Shown piece by piece: positions 1-5,060 of a stretch of 5,330 nt of DNA. A program made the position numbers and the translations under genes. The notes under the pieces are model-generated. The model was given only the letters and a program-made list of their open reading frames with translations, had not been told where the DNA came from and did not search any database. Source of the DNA: JBBRLA01 sp038231615 (GTDB lineage Bacteria; Myxococcota_A; Polyangia; Palsa-1104; JAEUJZ01); contig JBBRLA010000606.1 in assembly GCA_038231615.1 (NCBI GenBank), positions 1-5,330 of the forward strand, in the 5' to 3' direction. Numbering within the stretch: the stretch's first letter is position 1; each line of letters starts with the position of its first letter.

Positions 1-287
1 AAGCGGTCCCAGGGATAGGGGTGAAGGACTCGCGGGGATGGAAGCCATCGCCTGCCCAGCCGGCTCATTCGGTCCCAGGTTTCTATTGTGCGCTGTCCCC
101 GTCTCCGAAGAGCATGGCGCCAGGCACGCAGAACCTCGGTCCGAAAGCTGTTGAGGCGGTGCATGTTGGTAGGTACTGCGTGATACGCGAAGTAGCCGCG
201 CACCACAGCCTCGAGCCACTGCCCTTGCTCTTGCACGGGCAGATGGCGTCGCCGAAGGAGTTCAACACGGAGCGCCTTCAAGATCAT
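1..287 (-). pseudogene. Group II intron reverse transcriptase/maturase, C-terminal fragment
   Basis: Read on the minus strand from about 281 to the window edge, one frame gives a continuous protein typical of the C-terminal part of bacterial group II intron-encoded proteins. These proteins reverse-transcribe the intron and help it splice. In order I see an LKALR..LLRRRH segment, EQGQWLEAVVRGYFAYHAVPTN, an FR.EVLRAW..ALRRRGQR segment, a TWDRM.RL segment, and WLPSPRVLHPYPWDR at the edge. The family's hallmark W-x-x-x-V-x-G-Y/H-x-x-Y-x-x-V-P-x-N and the ILHPYP-type tail are both recognisable. The catalytic reverse transcriptase core with its YADD box is absent: upstream of about 287 the similarity stops and a plus-strand transposase-like fragment begins. 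The piece is therefore 5'-truncated. Its last residues lie left of the window. There is no stop within the visible stretch, but without the catalytic core it cannot be an active transposition protein. The identification is from remembered family motifs, with no alignment run. Confidence 0.82.
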
Positions 288-432
288 CAACCTGCACATC
301 CCGCAGTTGGATTCGGTGGTACGCGGCAAGGTGGGCAAAGCAGTGGAGTTCGGGCTGGTCTGGGGAATCACGCGACTGGGAGGAGGCTTTGTGCTGGCGA
401 GGCAGGCCAAGGAGCGGTCAGAGCTTGTGGAT
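271..432 (+). pseudogene. Transposase-like fragment (RGKVGK.VEFG motif), both ends lost
   Basis: The plus frame starting near 271 and staying open to about 432 reads SAFKIINLHIPQLDSVVRGK, then VGKAVEFGLVWGITRLGGGF, then VLARQAKERSELVDT. The (I/V)-R-G-K-x-x-K-x-V-E-F-G core resembles the segment around the central catalytic Asp region of several DDE transposase families, such as IS1182-like and ISNCY-like elements. There is no start codon of its own, no complete DDE set and no inverted repeat that I can identify. The left end meets the group II intron fragment in opposite orientation, and the right end meets the IS630 remnant in another frame. It is best read as an internal scrap of an insertion sequence caught between two other remnants. 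The family assignment is tentative. A chance open frame is less likely, because this frame reads like real protein and the other frames here do not. Confidence 0.5.
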
Positions 433-618
433 ACCTGCCGCCGTACTCGCCGGACCTCAATCTCATCGAGCGGTGCTGGAGCAAACTCAAGGCGTTGCTG
501 AGAAGCGCCGCCGCGGGAAGCCCTCGACGCGGCGATCGCGGAGGCCATGGAAGCGATCACGGCGACGGACGCGACAGGGTGGTTCACCCACGGCGGTTAT
601 TTCTATCAACCCGAATGA
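423..618 (+). pseudogene. IS630-family transposase, C-terminal remnant with a frameshift
   Basis: The frame from 423 reads CGYLPPYSPDLNLIERCW and then SKLKALLRSAAA. This is the highly conserved block of IS630/Tc1-mariner-type DDE transposases that carries the last catalytic acidic residue (PYSPDLNxIE). Near 507-516, in a gcc/gcg-rich run, the frame must shift by one base. From 514 the new frame continues REALDAAIAEAMEAI, then TATDATGWFTHGGYFYQPE and a TGA at 616-618, which is the expected C-terminus of these proteins. The N-terminal helix-turn-helix domain and the first catalytic Asp are missing, and the left end is fused directly to another transposase-like scrap. It is a dead fragment that cannot move by itself. 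I could not identify a terminal inverted repeat or TA target duplication just downstream. Confidence 0.85.
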
Positions 619-999
619 TCACCGCTCTAAGGAAATACTTCGTTCATCCCCGCTCTTGCCGCCGAACCCAGCGCGGCATCGCCGGCCCATATTCCGTCGC
701 CGGAATCCGCCTCCGCGGCATCGCTGGCCGACATTCCGGCACGGGACGCCGCCTTCGCGGCACGGGACGCCGCCTCCGCGGCATCGCTGGCCGACATTCC
801 GGCACGGGACACCGCCTCCGCGGCATCGCTGGCCGACATTCCGGCACGGGACGCCGCCTTCGCGGCATCGCCGGCCGATCTTCCGCCGCCAGACGCCGCC
901 TTCGCGGCATCGCCGGCCCCTATTCCGCCGCCGGAATCCGCCTCCGCGACATCGCCGGCCAAATTTCAGGTGCTGTTCCGGGGGCAGGTAGCCGGCTGG
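619..999. other. Non-coding accessory stretch dominated by a tandem repeat
   Basis: No convincing gene lies between the IS630 remnant and the stop codon of the minus-strand membrane protein gene. Several frames on both strands are open through this stretch, but that follows from a GC-rich repeat whose unit length is a multiple of three. The open minus-strand frame at 627-962 would encode an Ala/Gly/Ser-rich 14-residue repeat protein starting at a TTG. The plus frame from about 631 would encode repeats around LADIPARDAAFAA, but it has no start codon. Neither frame shows a ribosome binding site that I can see. About 50 bases (619-672) before the array and 40 bases (961-999) after it hold nothing I recognise. 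Confidence 0.6.
673..960. repeat. 42-bp tandem repeat array, six full units plus partial ones
   Basis: Full units begin at 673, 715, 778, 820, 862 and 904, each opening gcggcatcgc or gcggcatcgct and running 42 bp. A 21-bp half unit sits at 757-777. A seventh, decaying copy starts at 946 (gcgacatcgccggcc) and fades after about 960. Units 715 and 820 are identical, and unit 778 differs from them at two bases. Units 673 and 904 also differ from each other at two bases, so a homogeneous centre is flanked by a second variant. The half unit is what one would get by deletion between the two cggca(c) motifs 21 bp apart inside each unit. Among the six full units the varying positions fall equally on all three codon positions, which argues against selection on a protein. 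This is a minisatellite-like array of unknown role. Confidence 0.9.
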
Positions 1000-2127
1000 T
1001 TACCGGGATGCCCCTTGTCGAGAGAACAACGCCACATAATCGAGCGTCAATGTGGCCAGCACGGAGTGACTGCCGGTACCGAACAGATCTCCCAGCCGCA
1101 CATCGCCGAGTTTGTATAGATAGGCGAGATCAAGGTTGGCTGGCGACCTCTTCAACGATAGCCCGGTGGTGATGGTACAGCCGGCCACGAAGGTACATTC
1201 GTCCGCGCCTGCGCGCAGCACGAAGGTCCGCTCCAGAAACGCCTGCTCGAACCCCAGGTTGGCGCCCCCGCGGACCGTCTCGGTGCCAGCGATGCTGTTG
1301 GCGCGATCGAGGAGCGTGCCGCCCGCGTCGATCAAGGCCCCCTTCCAGAGCGAGATCGCGACCCCAGCGCGGAACTCGTAGGATCGCGCCAGCCCCTGAT
1401 TCAGGCCTGCCGGTTCGTCGCGCTCCTCGCGGTCATGGTTGAGGATGACCCTCACGCCAGTCAGAACGCGGGGGTGGACCTGCCAGGTCACGCCGAGGCC
1501 TCCCGAGGGCAACCAGCCCGTCCGGTAGCGTACGGAGGTGCCCGGTGCGAGGGTCGCGGAGCTGGCAGAAAACTGAGACACCTCATAGGAGAGCAGGATG
1601 CCGATGGCGAAGCCGCGCGGCAGCGGCATGGCCAGCTTGACGAACACCGCCTGATTGGCACCCTCTCCGACCATGTCCTGGGGGCCGGTGCCCAGTCCGG
1701 GCGCCGAGAGGCGCAGGTGCACGCCGGTCACGCTCTGGCTCAGACCGATGGCGTAGAGGGCCAGGCCGCGCCACAGTTGCGGCGAGGTCACGGCCACCGC
1801 GGTGAACGAGAATAAGTTGCCGTTGAGGTAGGCCGTGACCCCGGCATCGACGAGGGCGGTGCCGGCATCGCGCCACACCAGGGCATAATTGCCCGTGGTG
1901 GCGCCGTCTCCACCAAAGCCGATGGTGCGCACGCCCTTCTTGATCTGACCGGAAGCGAACTCACGCAGGGAGATCTCCGGCGACTGGGCCCAGCAAGGGG
2001 TAAAGCCCAGCAAGGGGGTGCCAGGGCCAGGAGCCACAGGCCCAACGTCCACGCCAAGGCGGTGACCCATCGCACGTCGCCAGGGCCGATACCGTGTCTC
2101 GGTGCGGTCTGCACGGGCCGCACTCAA
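1000..2127 (-). CDS. Exported, probably outer-membrane beta-barrel protein; signal peptide out of frame
   Basis: The open frame gives up to 375 residues from a TTG that overlaps the methyltransferase stop. I do not recognise a named family. From about SPEISLREFASGQIKKG onward the protein alternates short hydrophobic and polar stretches with many Gly, Asn, Tyr and Ser (for example TIGFGGDGATTGNYALVWRD and LNGNLFSFTAVAVTS). It has no long hydrophobic helix, as expected for an outer-membrane beta-barrel of the FadL/PorV style. A cysteine pair (about residues 311 and 317) could form a disulfide.

The first 50 or so residues in this frame look like nonsense. The real signal peptide lies in the neighbouring frame from a GTG at 2073-2075: MRWVTALAWTLGLWLL, then ALAPPCWA, with likely cleavage before QSPE. 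A 17-bp duplication (direct repeats at 1988-2000 and 2005-2017) separates the two frames. Without it, a 352-residue secreted protein results. As sequenced, the product would lack an export signal, so the gene is either broken or switchable. It directly follows the methyltransferase gene and is probably cotranscribed with it. Confidence 0.65.
   Translation of the reverse strand: MSAARADRTETRYRPWRRAMGHRLGVDVGPVAPGPGTPLLGFTPCWAQSPEISLREFASGQIKKGVRTIGFGGDGATTGNYALVWRDAGTALVDAGVTAYLNGNLFSFTAVAVTSPQLWRGLALYAIGLSQSVTGVHLRLSAPGLGTGPQDMVGEGANQAVFVKLAMPLPRGFAIGILLSYEVSQFSASSATLAPGTSVRYRTGWLPSGGLGVTWQVHPRVLTGVRVILNHDREERDEPAGLNQGLARSYEFRAGVAISLWKGALIDAGGTLLDRANSIAGTETVRGGANLGFEQAFLERTFVLRAGADECTFVAGCTITTGLSLKRSPANLDLAYLYKLGDVRLGDLFGTGSHSVLATLTLDYVALFSRQGASR
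1988..2017. repeat. 13-bp direct repeat, 17-bp period, inside the signal-peptide region
   Basis: The 13 bases gcccagcaagggg occur at 1988-2000 and again at 2005-2017, separated by taaa. On the coding (minus) strand each copy encodes the end of a signal peptide, but in different frames: the upstream copy as PPCWA, the downstream copy as PCWAQ. Because 17 is not a multiple of three, the second copy shifts the frame. Removing exactly one period gives ALAPPCWAQSPEIS in one continuous frame. Direct repeats of this size are known substrates for replication slippage, so gain or loss of one period is a plausible event. Confidence 0.85.
2006..2075 (-). other. Out-of-frame signal peptide coding segment
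   Basis: On the minus strand a GTG at 2073-2075 opens a frame reading MRWVTALAWTLGLWLL followed by ALAPPCWA. It has a basic start, a hydrophobic core of about 15 residues and an A-x-A-like cleavage site (CWA). This is a classical Sec signal peptide. The same frame could also start at the GTG at 2121-2123, immediately after the methyltransferase TGA, which would give a longer N-region. I saw no strong ribosome binding site before either. The frame runs on beyond the repeat into LPLAGPSRRR, which is unlike an exported protein. The mature sequence continues in the other frame instead. Confidence 0.7.
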
Positions 2128-3413
2128 TACAGGTCGAAGCGCAGGAGGCGGCCTTCCAGGTCGCCGTTGTACAGGACGTGGCGCTCCTTGGGACGCAGGC
2201 CGATCTGCTTGGCCAAAACCAGGTTGGCGGTGAAGACCCAGGCGGTGTAGCCGGAGAAGTGGCGCTTCAGGGTGTCGCCGATGCCGCGGTACAGGGGGAT
2301 GAGGTCCTGTTCCTCTCCCATGCGTTCGCCGTAGGGGGGGTTGCAGAGCACCACGCCAGGCGGTCCTTCGGGGGGGCGGGCCTGCCCCAGATCGAGGCGG
2401 ACGAAGCGAACGCTTTTGCCCAAACCGGCGGCGGCGGCGTTGCGCTGGGATGCCTCCACCATCCGCTGATCGATGTCGCTGCCGTGAAGGAAGACGGCCT
2501 CCTCGGGCTGGGACATCGCCTCGGCCTCGGCCAATACCTGGCGCCAGACCTTAGCGTCATGGCCCAGCCAGCGCTGGAAGCCAAAGGCCCGGTAAAGCCC
2601 CGGGGCGCGCTGAAGGGCGACCAGGCCCGCCTCGATGACCAGGGTGCCGCTGCCGCAGCACAGGTCCAGGAGCGGCCGACGCTCGATCTTCGGCTTCTGC
2701 TCGCCCGTGGGTCTGGTCTCCCTGCCGTAGCCGCTCAACGCCACGATGGCCGCGGCCAGGGTCTCTTTCAGGGGGGCGGCGGCGGCGACCTGCCGGTAGC
2801 CCCGGCGGTGCAGCGCCTGTCCCGAACTGTCCAGCGAAAGGGCACAGCGCGGCCCGCCCAGGCTGGGGTCATCATACAGGTGTACGTTGATCTGCACGTC
2901 GGGGTCACGGGCGTCCACGCTGGGGCGGTTGCCCGTGCGGTCGCGGAAGCGATCGACGACGGCGTCCTTGACCCGCACCGCGCTGAACATGCTGTTCTGC
3001 AGGCCCGGGACCTGCCCGTGGGCGCTGACCGCCAGCGTGCCGGAATGGCGCAGGAATTCTTCCCAGGGGACGGCGCGGGCCTGGTCGTAAAGGTCCTTCT
3101 CGCCCCGGCACGGCAGGTCGCTCAAGGGACGCAGCACCCGGGTGGCGCAGCGCAGCCACAGGTTGGCCCGGTAAAGCGCCGAGAGCGGCCCCCGGAAGGA
3201 CACCGCCCCGGCGAGTTCCTCGACCTCGGTGACCCCAAAGAGGGCGCGCAGCTCGGCGGCCAGCAAGGGCTCGGTGCGTCGCGGGGCCAGTGCCAGGTAG
3301 CTGATGACCTCGGTGGCCTGGCGGGCGACAGGGCCAGGGCCAGAGGACGACGAAGTGGAGGCACCCCGGGAGGTGCCCGGAGAGGCAGAAGATCGAGAGG
3401 TAGATGGAGGCAT
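2124..3413 (-). CDS. rlmL: RlmL-type 23S rRNA guanine-N2 methyltransferase (THUMP + UPF0020)
   Basis: With the ATG at 3411-3413 the product is 429 residues. After a Ser/Pro/Thr-rich linker of about 37 residues, a ferredoxin-like/THUMP RNA-binding region begins at YLALAPRRTEPLLAAELRAL and runs to roughly residue 180, including GNRPSVDARDPDVQINVHLY. Then come the family signature LDSSGQALHRRGYR (about 194-207), APLKETLAAAI, the SAM-binding motif I DLCCGSGT (about 250-257), an acidic GSDID (about 311-315) and the catalytic CNPPYGERMG (about 357-366). In E. coli the equivalent domain is the N-terminal half of RlmKL and makes m2G2445 in 23S rRNA, using S-adenosylmethionine in the cytoplasm. The RlmK half (m7G2069) is absent here, as in many bacteria that carry a short homologue. 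The exact target base is inferred from the family.

The stop TGA abuts a GTG of the next gene, so translational coupling is possible. The frame is open to 3494, but that extension would overlap the divergent kinase and looks unlike protein. No clear ribosome binding site precedes the chosen ATG. Confidence 0.85.
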   Translation of the reverse strand: MPPSTSRSSASPGTSRGASTSSSSGPGPVARQATEVISYLALAPRRTEPLLAAELRALFGVTEVEELAGAVSFRGPLSALYRANLWLRCATRVLRPLSDLPCRGEKDLYDQARAVPWEEFLRHSGTLAVSAHGQVPGLQNSMFSAVRVKDAVVDRFRDRTGNRPSVDARDPDVQINVHLYDDPSLGGPRCALSLDSSGQALHRRGYRQVAAAAPLKETLAAAIVALSGYGRETRPTGEQKPKIERRPLLDLCCGSGTLVIEAGLVALQRAPGLYRAFGFQRWLGHDAKVWRQVLAEAEAMSQPEEAVFLHGSDIDQRMVEASQRNAAAAGLGKSVRFVRLDLGQARPPEGPPGVVLCNPPYGERMGEEQDLIPLYRGIGDTLKRHFSGYTAWVFTANLVLAKQIGLRPKERHVLYNGDLEGRLLRFDLY

Positions 3414-3456
3414 GGTGGTTTTCGTGGTAAGGCAAGCTAGACTAGAATCGGCACAG
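3414..3456. promoter_or_regulatory. Short divergent intergenic region between methyltransferase and kinase
   Basis: Only 43 bases separate the two chosen start codons, so promoters for both directions must lie here or inside the opposite gene. A tagaat at 3443-3448 resembles a -10 box for the kinase but lies only 8 bases before its ATG and has no good -35 partner. A ggagg at 3406-3410 could act as a ribosome binding site if the kinase started at a GTG further left (3415 or 3424). No operator palindrome was found. The assignment rests on gene arrangement, with little motif support. Confidence 0.3.
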
Positions 3457-4650
3457 ATGCTAGCGCTCCCCTCCGCCTCTGCCCCTGACGCCATCGGGCG
3501 CTACCTGGTGGAGCGCCGCCTCGGAATGGGCGGCATGGCCGAGGTCTTCCTGTGTCGCCAGGTCGGCATGGGGGGTTTTGACCGGCTGGTGGTGGTCAAG
3601 CGCATTCGCGCCGACCTGCAGAAGCGCGACGACGTGATCCACATGTTCCTGGACGAGGCCCGCATCGCCGCCCAGATCAGCCACCCCAACGTGGTGCAGA
3701 TCTTCGAGATCGACGAGGAGAACGGCCTGCCCTACCTGGTCATGGAGTACGTGCGCGGCCTGTCCTTCGCCGCCCTTTACCAGATCTTCCATGCCCGAGG
3801 GGTGCTCTTGCCGGCGGACCTGGTGGCGGCGCTGGGGGCCCAGGCCTGCGCCGGCCTGCGCGCGGCCCACGAACTTTGCGACAGCGACGGCACGTTGATG
3901 AACGTCGTGCACCGGGACGTGTCGCCGACCAACCTGCTTCTGAGCACCGATGGGGTGGTGAAGATCATCGACTTCGGCATCGCCCGGGCCAAGGGGCGGC
4001 TGGCGCGGACCCAGGCCGGGCAGATCAAGGGGCGGCCGGCCTATCTGGCGCCCGAGGTCCTTGGAGGGGCGGCCAGCGACCGCCGCGCCGATCTGTATTC
4101 GCTGGGGGTGGTGCTTTACGAGATGGCCTGCGGCAGGCTGCTCTTCGACCGGCCCGACGACCTGTCCACCCTGGGGGCGGTGCTGGCCGGCGAGGTGCCG
4201 CCGCTCTCGACGGTGCGGTCGGACGTGACGCCGGAACTCTCGGCCATCGTCGCCCAGGCGCTGCGCGGGCAGCCCGACGAGCGGCAAAAGGACGCCGCCG
4301 AGATGGGCCGGGCGCTGCACCAGGCGGCGATGGCCACTGGACGCTTTGTGGCGCCGCCGCTCCTTTCCGACTACCTGCGCGAGGAACTGGCCGAAGAGCT
4401 GGGGGCGCTGCCCGACCACCGCATGCCGACGACTTCGCGCATGCCGTTGCTCGCCAACCGCGCTTCCCATCGGCTGGCGCCGGCCAGCCGCTCGACCCTT
4501 TTGACCCGCCGTGCCGAGGAGCCCACCGCCATCGTCACCATCGTCCGCGAAGTCACCCAGCTGGTGCGCCAGGCGGGCTACCGCAATGCCGCGCTTTGGA
4601 TCCTGGCTGCCACGGTGGTGCTTTTGGGGACACTGCTGGTCTTTCGCTGA
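3457..4650 (+). CDS. Hanks-type serine/threonine protein kinase with C-terminal membrane anchor
   Basis: The product has 397 residues from the ATG at 3457. The kinase domain has all the key motifs: glycine-rich loop LGMGGMAEV (22-30), ATP-binding Lys in VVVKRI (Lys48), helix-C Glu in FLDEARIAAQISHPNVV (Glu67), catalytic loop HRDVSPTN (152-159), metal-binding DFG (172-174), and activation segment ending KGRPAYLAPE (191-200). A DLYSLGVVLYEMACGR helix follows. It should therefore be catalytically active, phosphorylating Ser/Thr on unknown partners. HRDVSP in place of HRDLKP is frequent in myxobacterial kinases, from general knowledge of the family.

After the domain (to about 290) there is a polar linker with many Arg/Ser/Thr. 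Residues 378-396 (AALWILAATVVLLGTLLVF) form one hydrophobic helix ending one residue before the stop. The kinase faces the cytoplasm, tethered by its tail, with no periplasmic sensor. In-frame upstream starts (ATG 3412, GTG 3415, GTG 3424) remain possible, and a ggagg at 3406-3410 lies near them. It is divergent from the methyltransferase gene and convergent with the next gene. Confidence 0.92.
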   Translation: MLALPSASAPDAIGRYLVERRLGMGGMAEVFLCRQVGMGGFDRLVVVKRIRADLQKRDDVIHMFLDEARIAAQISHPNVVQIFEIDEENGLPYLVMEYVRGLSFAALYQIFHARGVLLPADLVAALGAQACAGLRAAHELCDSDGTLMNVVHRDVSPTNLLLSTDGVVKIIDFGIARAKGRLARTQAGQIKGRPAYLAPEVLGGAASDRRADLYSLGVVLYEMACGRLLFDRPDDLSTLGAVLAGEVPPLSTVRSDVTPELSAIVAQALRGQPDERQKDAAEMGRALHQAAMATGRFVAPPLLSDYLREELAEELGALPDHRMPTTSRMPLLANRASHRLAPASRSTLLTRRAEEPTAIVTIVREVTQLVRQAGYRNAALWILAATVVLLGTLLVFR

Positions 4651-4664
4651 AAGGGGCCCTTTTT
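4650..4664. terminator. Weak hairpin with T-run between convergent genes
   Basis: Directly at the kinase stop codon, aaagg (4650-4654) and ccttt (4658-4662) can pair around a three-base ggc loop, followed by further T residues. It sits in the 18-bp gap between two convergent genes, where a terminator is expected. The stem is short, so this is only a candidate. On the opposite strand the stem is followed by few T residues, which makes a bidirectional role doubtful. Confidence 0.3.
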
Positions 4665-4668
4665 CGCC

Positions 4669-4995
4669 TCACGTCGGCACTTTCCGCGCCCCCGGGCAGA
4701 CCTTGCCGAGCCCCTTCTGGTGCATGACGATGAGGCCGTTGACCAGCGCTCGGACCTTGCCACAACCCGAGCACTTGCCCTGTTCCTCTGCGCCGCCCCG
4801 GGCCCGGGTCTCGGTGTGCAGGCTGGGCGCGTCGGCCACGGCCACGGGGAAGCCCCCCACAGCTTCCGCATCCTGAGACGGGCTGGATGCGGGGATGGAC
4901 GATGACACGGGGCCTTTCGCCCCGCCGGACGCGGCTCGCTCTCGCTGGGCATGCTGCAGCTCGCGCATCCGTCGAATTTCGTCGCTCTTGCTCAT
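4669..4995 (-). CDS. Small Cys/His zinc-finger-like protein
   Basis: The product has 108 residues from the ATG at 4993-4995. The N-terminus (MSKSDEIRRMRELQHAQRER) is charged and probably helical. A Ser/Ala/Gly-rich, low-complexity middle follows (about 21-70). The C-terminus has a compact pattern, CSGCGKVRALVNGLIVMHQK then GLGKVCPGA, with C75, C78, H92 and C100 spaced as CxxC-x13-H-x7-C. The CxxCG...G...H...CPG layout is like small zinc-finger domains seen in many GC-rich bacteria and phages, so zinc binding is likely and nucleic-acid binding possible, but no function is known. There is no signal peptide or membrane helix, so it is probably cytoplasmic.

The best ribosome binding site nearby (aaggag, complement of 5033-5038) lies about 37 bases before the ATG. 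It cannot serve an extended form, because an in-frame TAA (5002-5004) intervenes. The gene converges with the kinase and follows another minus-strand gene with a 65-bp gap. Confidence 0.72.
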   Translation of the reverse strand: MSKSDEIRRMRELQHAQRERAASGGAKGPVSSSIPASSPSQDAEAVGGFPVAVADAPSLHTETRARGGAEEQGKCSGCGKVRALVNGLIVMHQKGLGKVCPGARKVPT

Positions 4996-5006
4996 GACGC
5001 GTTATA

Positions 5007-5018
5007 GCGCGAAAGCGC
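5007..5018. other. Small gcgc-gaaa-gcgc hairpin upstream of the zinc-finger gene
   Basis: The bases gcgc-gaaa-gcgc form a perfect four-base stem with a GNRA-type loop when read on the plus strand. On the transcribed minus strand the loop reads tttc. It lies 12 bases before the zinc-finger ATG, next to a tataac (complement of 5001-5006). A -10 box this close to the ATG would make a leaderless-like message. The stem is short and GC-rich DNA makes such palindromes often, so a function is only a possibility. Confidence 0.25.
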
Positions 5019-5060
5019 GGCGCAGGCTGGGTCTCCTTTCGAGGTCCGGCTGGTTTCGCT

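Noticed and set aside
673..960. CRISPR array
   Set aside because: The units are contiguous 42-bp repeats with no unique spacers, and there are no cas genes nearby.
627..962. Minus-strand Ala-rich 14-residue repeat protein
   Set aside because: It is open only because the repeat unit is divisible by three and GC-rich, so all frames there are open. It has a TTG start, no ribosome binding site and no codon-position bias in the variation.
21..1172. Long plus-strand open frame across the whole left region
   Set aside because: It joins an antisense reading of the intron fragment, the IS630 block, the repeat array and the antisense of the membrane protein gene. Only the PYSPDLN segment is protein-like.
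2094..3440. Plus-strand 448-residue open frame opposite the methyltransferase
   Set aside because: It is Gly/Ala/Val/Gln-rich and lacks any recognisable motif. The opposite strand holds clear THUMP and NPPY motifs. It is a shadow produced by GC-rich codon use.
3414..3494. Extended N-terminus of the methyltransferase up to 3494
   Set aside because: It would overlap the first codons of the kinase, and the added 27 residues do not resemble the family's N-terminus. The THUMP region begins well inside the shorter form.
3460..4470. Minus-strand 336-residue open frame opposite the kinase
   Set aside because: It is His/Gln/Arg-rich without motifs and lies opposite an unmistakable kinase domain.
3876..4727. 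Plus-strand open frame overlapping the kinase and running past its stop
   Set aside because: It is another frame of the kinase gene, rich in Arg, Gly and Ala, with no domain features.
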